A DNA stretch of 64,000 nt from WHSW01 sp963767285 (GCA_963767285.1 CAVYDJ010000001.1:434001-498000); one strand, 5' to 3'; shown: positions 52,425-61,927, counted from the first letter of the stretch. Notes: a model not told the origin generated them from the sequence alone. Made by a program: numbers and translations.

Positions 52425-52793
52425 CTACTTCAGCTTCTCGTAGTCGGAGACGTCGTACCGGCAACCGGAGACCGAATCGACCTTGGCGAAATAGGTGCCC
52501 GGCTTGAGGTCCTTCTTGGAGCGCCAGTTGCCGCTCTTGAGGCGCACTCTGTCGATCTTCACCGAGATGAAGTCATCGAGGCGGAAGAACTGCACGCGGC
52601 GGTCCTTCTCGCACTTACCCTCCTTCGACGTCACCTTGCCGGAGGCGCCTGTCGCCTTCAGGTTGTCGATGGTGATCTTGCTCTTCGCGCCGCCGGCGCC
52701 CTGGCCGGTCCCGTCGTCGCCCGCGGTCGCAAGCGCGGGCACCAGGGCCAGCGCTCCGGCGATCGTCAGCGTTGTTCCAAACTTCCTCATCAT
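52425..52793 (-). CDS. Small secreted protein of unknown function
   Basis: A 122-aa exported protein. Signal peptide (TTLTIAGALALVPALATAG) then a Gly-rich linker and a small beta domain with two cysteines (EGKCEKDR, SGCRYD), likely a disulfide. It begins ATG-ATG; AAGGAGG abuts the first ATG, so the second (52790) may be used. Not recognised as a named family. It is convergent with the SRP RNA across a shared terminator. Confidence 0.65.
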   Translation of the reverse strand: MMRKFGTTLTIAGALALVPALATAGDDGTGQGAGGAKSKITIDNLKATGASGKVTSKEGKCEKDRRVQFFRLDDFISVKIDRVRLKSGNWRSKKDLKPGTYFAKVDSVSGCRYDVSDYEKLK

Positions 52794-52948
52794 CCTCCTT
52801 GCGATGCTGCGCTTATTGACTCCACGGCGTCCTTCGCCTCGCTGAGTCCAACACCCGTGAGCGACCGATGGAGCTGTGCAGCGGAAGTCTCGCAGAACGC
52901 GAACACCCCTTCCGGCGGGCGTCCGGTCCGCCAGTAGACTCGGCCCGA

Positions 52949-54673
52949 GTGACCGGCGAGACGTCCCTCTATCGCCGCCACCGCCCGCAGGCCTTCGACC
53001 AGGTCGTCGGCCAGGAGCACGTGGTGCGCACGCTTTCGAACGCGGTCGAACGCGACCGTGTCCACCACGCCTACCTGTTCGTCGGCTCGCGCGGGACCGG
53101 CAAGACCTCGGTCGCGAAGATCCTCGCCCGCTCGCTGAACTGCGTCCAGGGTCCGACCCTGACCCCGTGCGGCGAGTGCGAGTCGTGCCGGACGATCGCC
53201 GCCGGCACCTCGCTCGACGTGATTGAGATGGACGCCGCCTCGAACCGCTCCGTCGACGACATCCGCGACCTGCGCGAGCGCGTCGGCTACGCCCCGGCGT
53301 CGGGCCACTGGAAGATCTACATCCTCGACGAGGCCCACATGCTCACGCGCGAGGCCTGGAACGCGTTCCTGAAGACGCTCGAGGAGCCGCCGCCGAACAC
53401 CGCCTTCATCCTCGCCACCACGGAGCCGCACAAGGTGATGCCGACGATCGTCGACCGCTGCCAGCGCTTCGACTTCCAGCGTCCCTCGCTCGAGCAGCTC
53501 GCCGAGGTGATCCGGCGCGTCTGCGGGGCGGAGGCGATCGAGATCTCCGACGACGCGATCGGCGCCGTCGCCCGCTCGGCCTCGGGCAGTTTCCGCGACG
53601 CGCTCGGCACGCTCGACCAGCTCGTCTCCTACGGCGGCAAGCGGCTCGAGACCGAGGACGTGCTCGCCCTGCTCGGGGTCGCCGACGCGGACCTGATCCT
53701 CGCGACCACCGACGCGATCGCGGCCGGCGACGGGCGAGCCGCGCTGGAGGCGAGCGAGCGGCTCGCCGCCTCCGGCCGCGACGTGACCCAGTTCGCCCGC
53801 GACCTGCTCGCCCACCTGCGCCAGCTGATCGTCACCCGCACGCTCGGTCAAGCGCCGGACTCGTTCACGGTCACGGCGGCCGACCCGCAGCGGCTCACGG
53901 CCCAGGCAAAGGCGATGTCCGATCTCAGCCTCGGTCGGTCGGTTGACGTTATCTCCAAGGCTCTTGCCGATATTCGCGAGGGGGATGAGCCGCGGATGAC
54001 GGTCGAGTTGGCTTTGCTGCGGTGTGCGCGGCCGTCACTCGATCCCTCCAAGGAGGCGCTGGCAGAGCGACTCGAACGACTTGAGGCCGCGGTGGGGGTG
54101 GGCGGCGCCGTTGCCGGTTCGGACGCACTTCCCGCAGTTGAGCCAGGGCCTCCGGTCGATCCGCCACACCGGCACCAAGCGTCCTCTCCGGCAGCAGCAC
54201 CACCCACCCCTACCCAGACCGATCCGGTTGCGGACGGGGAGGAGGATGGGGGGCCGGTCGCGGCGGCGACTGCGGTCGTTGAGGGGTTGGATTTGGAGAA
54301 GCTGACCGGGATGTGGCCCGCGGTGATCGAGCAGGTGCGCGAGTCGGGGTCGGGGCTGCTGTCGCAGATCCTCAGTGCCGCGAAGCCGGTGGCGGTGAAT
54401 GTGGAGGAGGCTGTCTTGGACGTGGGGTTCCCGGCGTCGGCGGCGTTCAACAAGAGGAAGGCGGAGGCGACCGATGCGCGGGACCGGGTTGCCGAGGCCG
54501 TGAAGGCGGTCGTGGGGGAGCGGTTGCGGCCGGTCTACGTGCTGCTGGAGTCGGACGATTCCGCGCCCGAGGCGGAGCCCAGCATGAGCGAGGACGAGCT
54601 GGTGGAGCTGATGCGGACCGAGTTCGACGCCGAGGACATGCCCGATGACGATCTGAAGGAGGCGGAAGGATGA
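52949..54673 (+). CDS. dnaX: DNA polymerase III subunit gamma/tau
   Basis: A 574-aa clamp-loader ATPase. Walker A is GSRGTGKTS, the zinc module CVQGPTLTPCGECESC is present, DExx box is ILDEAHML, and sensor residues follow TTEPHKVMPTIVDRCQRFDF. The C-terminal tau part is a Pro/Ala-rich linker followed by a short domain ending acidic. GTG 52949 begins the conserved VTGETSLYRRHRP; TAGACT at 52935-52940 is 8 nt upstream. It overlaps ybaB by 4 bp. I did not find an obvious programmed frameshift site for a gamma form. Confidence 0.97.
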   Translation: MTGETSLYRRHRPQAFDQVVGQEHVVRTLSNAVERDRVHHAYLFVGSRGTGKTSVAKILARSLNCVQGPTLTPCGECESCRTIAAGTSLDVIEMDAASNRSVDDIRDLRERVGYAPASGHWKIYILDEAHMLTREAWNAFLKTLEEPPPNTAFILATTEPHKVMPTIVDRCQRFDFQRPSLEQLAEVIRRVCGAEAIEISDDAIGAVARSASGSFRDALGTLDQLVSYGGKRLETEDVLALLGVADADLILATTDAIAAGDGRAALEASERLAASGRDVTQFARDLLAHLRQLIVTRTLGQAPDSFTVTAADPQRLTAQAKAMSDLSLGRSVDVISKALADIREGDEPRMTVELALLRCARPSLDPSKEALAERLERLEAAVGVGGAVAGSDALPAVEPGPPVDPPHRHQASSPAAAPPTPTQTDPVADGEEDGGPVAAATAVVEGLDLEKLTGMWPAVIEQVRESGSGLLSQILSAAKPVAVNVEEAVLDVGFPASAAFNKRKAEATDARDRVAEAVKAVVGERLRPVYVLLESDDSAPEAEPSMSEDELVELMRTEFDAEDMPDDDLKEAEG

Positions 54674-55029
54674 CCCGGTTGCCACAGGGCGGCGGAGGAT
54701 TCGACCTGAATTCGATGATGAAGCAGGTCCAGCAGATGCAGACCGAGATGACCGAGGCGCAGGAGAAGCTCAAGGACGAGGTCGTCGACGCGAGCGCCGG
54801 CGGTGGGATGGTGAAGGCGAAGATGAGCGGCGACCTGCGCCTGCTCGAGCTCACGATCGACCCCGAGGCGATCGACCGCGAGGATCCCGAGCTGCTGCAG
54901 GACATGGTCCTCGCCGCCGTCAACGAGGCGATCCGCGCCGCGCAGGAGCTGGCGGCGAGCAAGATGGGCAACGTCGCCGGGCTCGGTGGCGCCGGCGGGC
55001 TCGGCGGCCTCGGCCTCCCCGGGATGTAG
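54670..55029 (+). CDS. ybaB: YbaB/EbfC nucleoid-associated protein
   Basis: A 119-aa dimeric DNA-binding protein. The family pattern is visible in FDLNSMMKQVQQMQTEMTEA, GGGMVKAKMSGDLRLLELTI and DREDPELLQDMVLAAVNEAI; the C-terminus is a short Gly-rich tail. It works with DnaX/RecR, to which it is always neighbour in this order. Coupled to dnaX by the ATGA overlap. Confidence 0.96.
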   Translation: MTRLPQGGGGFDLNSMMKQVQQMQTEMTEAQEKLKDEVVDASAGGGMVKAKMSGDLRLLELTIDPEAIDREDPELLQDMVLAAVNEAIRAAQELAASKMGNVAGLGGAGGLGGLGLPGM

Positions 55030-55054
55030 CCGCCCCTCCCGCTAGCTTCAGCCC

Positions 55055-55654
55055 ATGTACCCGCAGCCGATCAACCGGCTGGTCTCCGAGCTGGCGAAGC
55101 TGCCGGGGATCGGCCAGCGCACAGCGCAGCGGCTTGCCTTCCACATCCTGCGCGCCGAGGACACCGACGCCGTCGGGCTTGCCGACGCGATCCGCGAGGT
55201 GAAGGAGAAGGTCGGGCTCTGCGAGGTCTGCTTCAACCTCGCCGAGGGCCCGCGCTGCGAGGTCTGCCAGGACACGCGCCGCGACCAGTCGCTGATCTGC
55301 GTCGTGGAGCAGCCCGCCGATGTGATCCCGATCGAGCGCACCCACGAGTACCGCGGCCTCTACCACGTGCTCGGCGGGGCCCTGTCGCCGATCGACGGCG
55401 TCGATCCCGAGGACCTGAAGATCCGGGAGCTCATCACCCGTGTCGACGGCGCCGAGGAGGCGGTCGCCGAGGTCGTCCTCGCCACGAACCCGACGACCAC
55501 CGGCGAGGCCACCGCCCACCACGTCGCCGAGCTGCTGCGCGGCAAGGTCTCGATCACCCGCTTGGCGAGCGGGCTGCCGGTCGGCGCCGACCTCGAGCAC
55601 GCGGACGAGGTGACGCTCGGCCGCGCCTTCGCCGGCCGAAGCTCCGTCGCCTGA
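55055..55654 (+). CDS. recR: Recombination protein RecR
   Basis: A 199-aa RecFOR pathway protein. Helix-hairpin-helix (SELAKLPGIGQRTAQRLAFH), zinc finger CEVCFNLAEGPRCEVC, Toprim domain ICVVEQPADVIPIERTHEYR and LGGALSPIDG. Length is typical. TAGCTT (55043-55048) lies 6 nt before the ATG. It loads RecA on gapped DNA and is the last gene in the dnaX-ybaB-recR cluster. Confidence 0.97.
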   Translation: MYPQPINRLVSELAKLPGIGQRTAQRLAFHILRAEDTDAVGLADAIREVKEKVGLCEVCFNLAEGPRCEVCQDTRRDQSLICVVEQPADVIPIERTHEYRGLYHVLGGALSPIDGVDPEDLKIRELITRVDGAEEAVAEVVLATNPTTTGEATAHHVAELLRGKVSITRLASGLPVGADLEHADEVTLGRAFAGRSSVA

Positions 55655-55659
55655 GGGCG

Positions 55660-57762
55660 CTACGCCTCGCTGACGCCGATCCGGTCGTGCAGGCGGCGCA
55701 GGGGTGCGGGAGCCCACCAGTTCCACTTGCCGAGCAACTGCATCAGCGACGGCACGAGCAGTGCCCGGATGATCGTCGCGTCGATCAGCACCGCGATCGC
55801 GGTCCCGAGCCCGAGCTCCTTGATGAAGATGATCTGGGAGGTGACGAAGGCACCGATTGCGATCGAGAACAGCAGCGCCGCCGCGGTCACGATCCGGCCG
55901 GTCCGCTCGAGCCCGACCGCGACCGATTCGCGGTTGTCGTAGCCGCCGTCGTGTGCCTCCTTGATCCGCGAGAGCAGGAAGACGCCGTAGTCGGTCGAGA
56001 GCCCGAAGGCGACCGCGAACAGGAGCAGCGGCTGGGTCGATTCGAGGCCGCCCTGGCTCTCGTAGCCGAGCAGGCTCTCGAAGCGCCCGTCCTGGAAGAT
56101 CATCACCAGGATCCCGAAGGTCGCGCTGAGGCCGAGCGCGTTCATCAGCACCTGCTTGATCGGCAGGATCACCGAGCCGGTCATCACGAACAGCACGATC
56201 AGCGTGACCACGACGACGATCGTCAGGACCAGGGGCAGGTGGTCGACGAGGCTCTCCTGCAGGTCGACGTAGTGGGCGGTGAAGCCCGTGACCGAGATCG
56301 CCGCCGAGCGATCGCGCAGGCGCTCGACGAGTTCCTGGCTCGCCCCGGTGAGCGGCCCGGTCTCCGAGACGACCTCGATCGCCTGGGTCGAGCCCCGCAG
56401 CTGCTGCGGCGGGTTGACCGCCGCGACGCCGTCGATGCGGGCGAGGTCGCCGGCCACCCCCTGGGCCTCGGCGCGATCGGCGTTCTCGAGCGCGACGATG
56501 ATCGGCGAGTCGTGGAAGGGCGGGAAGTCGGCGCGCAGAACGTCGTCGACCTGGCGGGCGCTGGCCGACTCCGGCAGTACCGAGGCGTCAACCGAGGTGA
56601 AGTTGATCGAGAAGAACGGAATCCCCAGCGCGATCAGCAGGACGGTGGTCGCGATCGCGATCCGGCCCGGGACGCGCATCACCAACTGCGACAGCCGGTA
56701 CCAGAAGCCCTCGTGGGCTGGGCGGGCGTCGGCGTCGGCCCGCCGGTGCAGGAACGGGGGCGCCAGCGAGTTGACGCGCTCGCCGAGCAGCGCGAGGACC
56801 GCAGGCAGGACGACCAGCGCGATCGCGGCGGCGATCAGCGCCACCAGGGTCCCGCCGATCCCCATCGAGTGCAGGAAGTTCTGCGGGAAGACCAGCAGCG
56901 ACGCGAGCGCGCCGGCGACGGTGAGCGAGCTGAACAGGACCGTCCGGCCCGCGGTCGCCATCGTCCGGCGCATCGCCTCTATCCCCGGGCCGGTGCGCGC
57001 GATCTCCTCGCGGTAGCGCGAGACGATGAAGAGGCTGTAGTCGATCGCCAGGCCGAGCCCGAGGCCGGTGACCAGGTTGAGGGCAAAGATCGAGACCGGG
57101 GTCACCTCGCTGGCCACGCTCAGGGTCAGCATCGTGCCGACGATCGCCAGGCCGCCGACGAGGAGCGGCAACAGCGCCGCGACCAGGCTGCGGAAGAACA
57201 GCAGCGAGAGCAGGAACAGGAACGGGAAGGCGAGCAGCTCGGCGTTGCGCAGGTCGGATTCCACCTGTTCGTTGACCTGTGCCTGAGCCAGGGCGTTGCC
57301 GCCCACGTTGACGCCCCGCTCGTCCTCGAGCGAGCCGGCGATCCGCTCGGCGGCGTCCTGGCGGGCGTCGTCGCCGGTTGGCTTCAGGCTGATCGCCAGG
57401 TAGGTCGCGTCGCCGTCGCGGGAGACGAACGCCTTCGAGCCGGTGCTGCCGTAGCCGGCGATCGAGGCGACGTCGGGGTCGGCGGCGACCTCGTCGCGGA
57501 GGGTCTCGACGCGCTCGCGCCCGGATGCGGACGTGACGTCGACGCCCTCGACCAGGACGACGACCTCGGTCTCGCGATAGCCGGCGCGCTCGAGCTGCTG
57601 CTCGGCCGTCACGCTCTCGGTCTCGGGGTCGTCGGCCGAGTACGGCTCGAGGCGATCTGCGACGCCGGAGCCGAGCACCGCGGCGGCGACGAAGAAGATG
57701 GCCGCGACGCCGATCACGATGCGCGCGCGGTGGGAGGCGAGGGTCGAGAGTCGTTCGATCAT
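55660..57762 (-). CDS. MMPL/RND-superfamily membrane exporter, PadR-controlled
   Basis: A 700-aa exporter with two RND halves and proton-relay motifs GLGLAIDYSLFIVSRYREEI and GLSTDYGVFLLSRIKEAHD. Large loops after helices 1 and 7 face outward. ATG 57762 overlaps the upstream PadR stop as ATGA, so the regulator and exporter are one operon. Substrate unknown, likely lipophilic. It converges on recR (5-bp gap). Confidence 0.9.
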   Translation of the reverse strand: MIERLSTLASHRARIVIGVAAIFFVAAAVLGSGVADRLEPYSADDPETESVTAEQQLERAGYRETEVVVLVEGVDVTSASGRERVETLRDEVAADPDVASIAGYGSTGSKAFVSRDGDATYLAISLKPTGDDARQDAAERIAGSLEDERGVNVGGNALAQAQVNEQVESDLRNAELLAFPFLFLLSLLFFRSLVAALLPLLVGGLAIVGTMLTLSVASEVTPVSIFALNLVTGLGLGLAIDYSLFIVSRYREEIARTGPGIEAMRRTMATAGRTVLFSSLTVAGALASLLVFPQNFLHSMGIGGTLVALIAAAIALVVLPAVLALLGERVNSLAPPFLHRRADADARPAHEGFWYRLSQLVMRVPGRIAIATTVLLIALGIPFFSINFTSVDASVLPESASARQVDDVLRADFPPFHDSPIIVALENADRAEAQGVAGDLARIDGVAAVNPPQQLRGSTQAIEVVSETGPLTGASQELVERLRDRSAAISVTGFTAHYVDLQESLVDHLPLVLTIVVVVTLIVLFVMTGSVILPIKQVLMNALGLSATFGILVMIFQDGRFESLLGYESQGGLESTQPLLLFAVAFGLSTDYGVFLLSRIKEAHDGGYDNRESVAVGLERTGRIVTAAALLFSIAIGAFVTSQIIFIKELGLGTAIAVLIDATIIRALLVPSLMQLLGKWNWWAPAPLRRLHDRIGVSEA

Positions 57763-58277
57763 CGGGCTGCCGCTTCCTTCCCGCACCAGTCGGAGATGAA
57801 ATCGTTGAGCGCGATCCCGAAGCGCAGCGCCGTTTGCGGGCCGCTCTCCGAGCCGCCGGTGTCCTTGGTCTCCTCGATCGCGCGCAGCTCGCCGGCGATC
57901 CGCCGGTGGTGCTCGCGCTTGGCCTCCAGCGCCTCTCGAGTCGTCCCCGGCCCGCCCGCGGTCGAGAAGAAGATCTTCAGCAGGCTCTCGTCGCGCGTTT
58001 CCTGGATCCGGCTCGGCTCGGCGAGCCAGCGGTCGAGCTCGGCCCGCCCGGCGTCGGTGAGGCTGAACTCGGTCCGCCGCCGGGAGCTGCCCGGGTCCGG
58101 CTTGCCCGCGATCAGGCCGGCCTGCGAGAGGCGCCCGAGCTCGGGGTAGATCTGGCCGTAGCTGGCGGCCCAGAAGAAGCGGGTCGAGTCGTCGACGAGC
58201 CGCTTGATGTCATAGCCGCACATCGGCTCGATGCCGAGCATGCCCAGAATCACGTGCGAGGTCGGGTTCAGCTCCAT
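57759..58277 (-). CDS. PadR-family repressor
   Basis: A 172-aa winged-helix regulator (HVILGMLGIEPMCGYDIKRL, SYGQIYPELGRLSQAGLIAG) with a C-terminal helical Vir-type dimerisation domain (TREALEAKREHHRRIAGELR). PadR proteins are phenolic- or drug-responsive repressors of exporters. The start lacks a Shine-Dalgarno. The inverted repeat at 58280-58303 covers its likely -10, indicating autorepression with the downstream exporter. Confidence 0.92.
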   Translation of the reverse strand: MELNPTSHVILGMLGIEPMCGYDIKRLVDDSTRFFWAASYGQIYPELGRLSQAGLIAGKPDPGSSRRRTEFSLTDAGRAELDRWLAEPSRIQETRDESLLKIFFSTAGGPGTTREALEAKREHHRRIAGELRAIEETKDTGGSESGPQTALRFGIALNDFISDWCGKEAAAR

Positions 58278-58279
58278 CT

Positions 58280-58303
58280 ATCTGTCAGATATATCCGACG
58301 GAT
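58280..58303. promoter_or_regulatory. Inverted repeat at the PadR promoter
   Basis: Two 12-base arms meeting in ATAT, with two mismatched arm positions (left arm begins ATCTGTC, right arm ends GACGGAT). It begins 3 nt upstream of the PadR start codon and includes a TATCTG hexamer suitable as a leaderless -10. Size and position fit a PadR dimer operator. Confidence 0.65.
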
Positions 58304-58325
58304 CGCGGAACTAACGTGATCTCAC

Positions 58326-59501
58326 TCACATAGGCGCCAACCCACGAAGCCGCTTGAGCTCCAGGACCCGCGCCGCCGCCTGCTCGAGGCGCGCCTTGTC
58401 CAGCTCGCCCGAGTCGACCGCGGCGACGATCGCCTCTTGCACGCCGGCCTGGTCGTCGGGCGAGTCAATCCGGATCAGGTCCGAGCCGGCGGCCAGCGCC
58501 GCGACCGCCGCCTTCGGGACCGAGTAGCCGGACCGCACCGCACCGGCGCCGAGGTCGTCGGTGATCGCGACGCCGGAGAAGCCGAGCTGGTCGCGTAACA
58601 GCCCGGTGGCGACCGGCTCGGAGAGCGCCGCCGGGGTGACCGGGTCGTAGGCCGCGTAGAAGGCGAGCGAGAGGACGACGGCCGGCATCCCCTCGGCGAT
58701 GCCGAACGCGAAGGGGGCGGCGTCGCGCGACTCGATCGTCCCGGCGTCGAGCCCGACCGTGGCCTGCCCGTGGTCGGTGTCCTCGGAAGCGGCACCGAGG
58801 CCCGGGAAGTGCAGAGCCGCGCAGGCCAGCCCCGCCGCCTGACAGCCGCGGATCGCCGCCGCGGTCATCTCGATCACCTCTGCCGGATCGTCGGAGAAAG
58901 CGCGGTCGGCGATCGGGCTGTCGATGGTCGCGATGTCGGCGACCGGGAACAGGTTGAGGTCGAAACCGGCGCTGCGCAGCGACTCGGCCGTCTGGGTCGC
59001 CCAGTCCTCGGCCGCTCCGACCTTCCCGGCATCCCCGATCTCCAGCTCCGTCTGCTCGGGCGGCAGGTCTCCGAACGCGCGGTAGCGCCCGCCCTCCTGG
59101 GCGCCGACGACCAGCGGCGGGATTCGCCCCGGCGCGCGGCCCGCCGCCCGGATGGCCCCGACGAGCGCGGTCCCGGCGGCCGAGTCGACCCAGTTCGCGG
59201 TGTCGACGAAGACACCGCCGAACTGCCGCGCCCGAACCTGGTCGACGAACTCGGCCGAGCCGTCGGTGCCCTCGAAGCCCAGCAGCAGCACCTGGTCGGC
59301 GAGCTGAGCGGTCGTCATCAGCGCCACCCGTTCGGTGGTCTCGGCCGAGACCCCGGGCGTCGCGGCGAGCTCTTCCGGCGGCGCGTCGCCGCCGCCGATC
59401 AGCAGGATCAGGCCCACGACGACCAGCGCCGCGCCGATCGCAAGCGCGACCGCTCGCCGGCGCGCAACCGCCAGCCTCGCCGGCCCCCTCGAATCCTCCA
59501 T
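58326..59501 (-). CDS. GH3-family beta-N-acetylhexosaminidase-like protein
   Basis: A 391-aa glycoside hydrolase family 3 N-domain protein (NagZ-like) with an N-terminal membrane anchor (AVALAIGAALVVVGLILLIG). The catalytic Asp lies in VAITDDLGAGAV. The usual Lys-His pair of the family is LHFPG here, so the Lys is replaced by Leu, and the acid/base loop reads EDTDH where NagZ has D-S/T-H. Activity may be altered. It would act in peptidoglycan turnover outside the cell. Divergent from lysC with only 29 bp between starts. Confidence 0.82.
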   Translation of the reverse strand: MEDSRGPARLAVARRRAVALAIGAALVVVGLILLIGGGDAPPEELAATPGVSAETTERVALMTTAQLADQVLLLGFEGTDGSAEFVDQVRARQFGGVFVDTANWVDSAAGTALVGAIRAAGRAPGRIPPLVVGAQEGGRYRAFGDLPPEQTELEIGDAGKVGAAEDWATQTAESLRSAGFDLNLFPVADIATIDSPIADRAFSDDPAEVIEMTAAAIRGCQAAGLACAALHFPGLGAASEDTDHGQATVGLDAGTIESRDAAPFAFGIAEGMPAVVLSLAFYAAYDPVTPAALSEPVATGLLRDQLGFSGVAITDDLGAGAVRSGYSVPKAAVAALAAGSDLIRIDSPDDQAGVQEAIVAAVDSGELDKARLEQAAARVLELKRLRGLAPM

Positions 59502-59530
59502 CGCGCCGCTGATCGTATTCTCGGACGCCG

Positions 59531-60799
59531 ATGGCAGCAGAAATGGTGGTAATGAAGTTCGGCGGCACCTCGGTCGCCGAGCCCGAGGACATCAAGCGCG
59601 CCGCAGCGCGGATCGTCGCCGCGCGCGAGGGCGGCCAGCAGGTGGTCGCGGTGCTGTCCGCGCGCGGCAAGACGACCGACGACCTGGTCGCCGCCGCCTA
59701 CGAGATCTCCGAGCGGCCGCTGGAGCGCGAGATGGACATGCTGCTCTCGACCGGCGAGCGGATCTCATGCGCGCTGTGCGCGATGGCGATTCACGACATG
59801 GGCCACTCGGCGATGTCGCTGACCGGATCGCAGGCGGGCATCGTCACCGACTCCTCCCACACCAAGGCGCGGATCATCGACGTCCGCGCCGACCGCATCC
59901 GCGCCGGCCTCGGCGAGGACCGGATCGTGCTCGTCGCCGGCTTCCAGGGCGTCTCCGGCGACAGCAAAGACGTCACCACGCTCGGCCGCGGCGGCTCGGA
60001 TACGACCGCCGTGGCGATCGCCGCCGCGCTCGGGGCCGAGGTCTGCGAGATCTACACCGACGTCGCGGGCGTCTTCACCGCCGATCCGCGAATCGTCCCC
60101 GGAGCGCGGAAGATCACGCAGGTCTCGTTCGACGAGATGCTCGAGATGTCGGCCTCGGGCGCGGGGGTCCTGCAGCTGCGCGCGGTCGAGTACGCGCGCA
60201 ACCACGGGGTCCGCATCCACTGCCGCAGCTCGTTCGAGGACGGCCCCGGTACGCTCGTCGTCGCCGAGGACGTGACGATGGAGCAGCCGATGGTCACCGC
60301 CGTCACCCACGCCCACGAGGCGCGGGTCACCCTGACCGGGCTCTTGGACGAGCCCGGGGTCGCCGGGCGTGTCTTCGGCGCCCTCGCCGACGCGAACGTC
60401 AACGTCGACATGATCATCCAGAACGAGCCGGTCTCCGGCGATCAGCGGGCCGACCTCTCGTTCACCATCTCCCGCGACGACCTCGCGACCGCGACCGCCG
60501 TGCTCGAGCCGCTCGAGGTCGGCGGGGTTCAGACCGATCCGGAGATCGGCAAGGTCTCGGTCGTCGGCGCTGGGATGAAGAGCCACCCGGGCGTCGCCCG
60601 CGACGTCTTCAAGACGCTCGGCGAGCAGAAGATCAACATCGAGATGATCTCCACCTCGCCGATCAAGATCTCCTGCGTGATCGCGGCCGATCGGGTTCCC
60701 GACGCGGTCCGCGCTCTTCACGAGGTGTTCGGCCTCGGCGCCGACGCCGTGCGCGAGGAGGACCCGGCGGGCGACCATCGCCCGCGGGTCACGTCCTAG
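59531..60799 (+). CDS. lysC: Aspartate kinase (monofunctional, ACT-regulated)
   Basis: A 422-aa aspartokinase, first step of the lysine/threonine/methionine pathway. Motifs KFGGTSVAEPEDIKRAA at the N-terminus, TTLGRGGSDTTAVA, and YTDVAGVFTADPRIV. Two ACT domains occupy residues about 265-420, for feedback by lysine/threonine. An internal in-frame ATG at 60278, preceded by GAGG, begins MEQPMVTAV, where the beta subunit of actinobacterial and Bacillus LysC starts, so a shorter beta subunit is plausible. TATTCT (59516-59521) is 9 nt upstream of the main ATG. Confidence 0.97.
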   Translation: MAAEMVVMKFGGTSVAEPEDIKRAAARIVAAREGGQQVVAVLSARGKTTDDLVAAAYEISERPLEREMDMLLSTGERISCALCAMAIHDMGHSAMSLTGSQAGIVTDSSHTKARIIDVRADRIRAGLGEDRIVLVAGFQGVSGDSKDVTTLGRGGSDTTAVAIAAALGAEVCEIYTDVAGVFTADPRIVPGARKITQVSFDEMLEMSASGAGVLQLRAVEYARNHGVRIHCRSSFEDGPGTLVVAEDVTMEQPMVTAVTHAHEARVTLTGLLDEPGVAGRVFGALADANVNVDMIIQNEPVSGDQRADLSFTISRDDLATATAVLEPLEVGGVQTDPEIGKVSVVGAGMKSHPGVARDVFKTLGEQKINIEMISTSPIKISCVIAADRVPDAVRALHEVFGLGADAVREEDPAGDHRPRVTS

Positions 60800-60865
60800 C
60801 GCACGCCGCGGACCTGGGCTGGAAATACCGCGCTGCGGCGGTGCGCTTCGCCATACTGGGCGACG

Positions 60866-61927
60866 ATGAGTGGGCGGAGATACAGGGTCGGAGTGGTCGG
60901 CGCGACCGGCGCGGTGGGGTCGACCCTGCTCGCGGTGCTCGCTGAGCGCGGCTTTCCCGCCTCCGAGGTGGTCCCGTTCGCCTCCGAGCGCTCGGCCGGA
61001 AAGCGGGTCGCGTTTGCCGGCGGCGAGCTCGAGTGCCGGACGCTCTCCGACGAGTCGATCCAGGGACTCGATCTGGTCCTCTCATCGGCCGGCGGTTCGG
61101 TCAGCGCCGAGTGGGCGCCGAAGTTCGTCGCAGCCGGGGCCGTGGTCGTCGACAACACCAGCTTCTGGCGGATGCACGACGACGTGCCCCTGGTGATCTG
61201 CGAGGTCAACCCCGACGCCGTCGAGCGCCACAGCGGCCTGATCGCCAACCCGAACTGCTCGACCATGCAGATGATGGTCGCGCTGGCGCCGATCGAGCGC
61301 ACCGTCGGGATCGAGCGGATCATCGTCTCCACCTACCAGTCGGTCTCCGGCACCGGCCAGAGCGCGGTCGACGAGCTCGAGGGCCAGACACACGCGCTTC
61401 TGCACCGCACTGAGCCTCCCGCGCCGCAGGTCTACCCGCACCGAATCGCCTTCAACGTCGTGCCGCAGGTGGAGACGTTCAAGGACGGCGACGACTACAC
61501 GACCGAGGAGCGCAAGCTGATGGCCGAGACGCGCAAGATCCTGGAGCTCGGCGACGAGCTCGGGATCTCCGCCACCTGCGCCAGGGTGCCGGTCTTCGTC
61601 GGCCACTCGCAGTCCGTCAACGTGCAGACCCGCGAGCCGCTGTCGCCGGAGGAGTGCCGCGGGCTGCTTTCGGCCGCCCCCGGGGCCCTGGTCGTCGACT
61701 CTCCGTCGGAGGGTGTCTACCCCCTCGCGACCGACGTCGCCGGGCGCGACGAGGTGCTGGTCGGGCGAATCCGCCGCGACCCGTCGCACCCGCGCTGCCT
61801 GAACCTCTGGATCGTCGGCGACAACCTGCGCAAGGGCGCGGCCACCAACGCCGTCCAGGTGGCCGAGGTCCTGCATCAGCGCGACCTGATTCGCGTCCCG
61901 GCCGGCGCCGCAGCGCTAGCCGGCTAA
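60866..61927 (+). CDS. asd: Aspartate-semialdehyde dehydrogenase
   Basis: A 353-aa enzyme reducing aspartyl phosphate to semialdehyde. NADP motif GVVGATGAVG, catalytic Cys in ANPNCSTMQM, and catalytic His in PVFVGHSQSVNVQ. 66 bp after lysC; CATACT at 60852-60857 sits 8 nt upstream of the ATG. Length is normal. Confidence 0.97.
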   Translation: MSGRRYRVGVVGATGAVGSTLLAVLAERGFPASEVVPFASERSAGKRVAFAGGELECRTLSDESIQGLDLVLSSAGGSVSAEWAPKFVAAGAVVVDNTSFWRMHDDVPLVICEVNPDAVERHSGLIANPNCSTMQMMVALAPIERTVGIERIIVSTYQSVSGTGQSAVDELEGQTHALLHRTEPPAPQVYPHRIAFNVVPQVETFKDGDDYTTEERKLMAETRKILELGDELGISATCARVPVFVGHSQSVNVQTREPLSPEECRGLLSAAPGALVVDSPSEGVYPLATDVAGRDEVLVGRIRRDPSHPRCLNLWIVGDNLRKGAATNAVQVAEVLHQRDLIRVPAGAAALAG

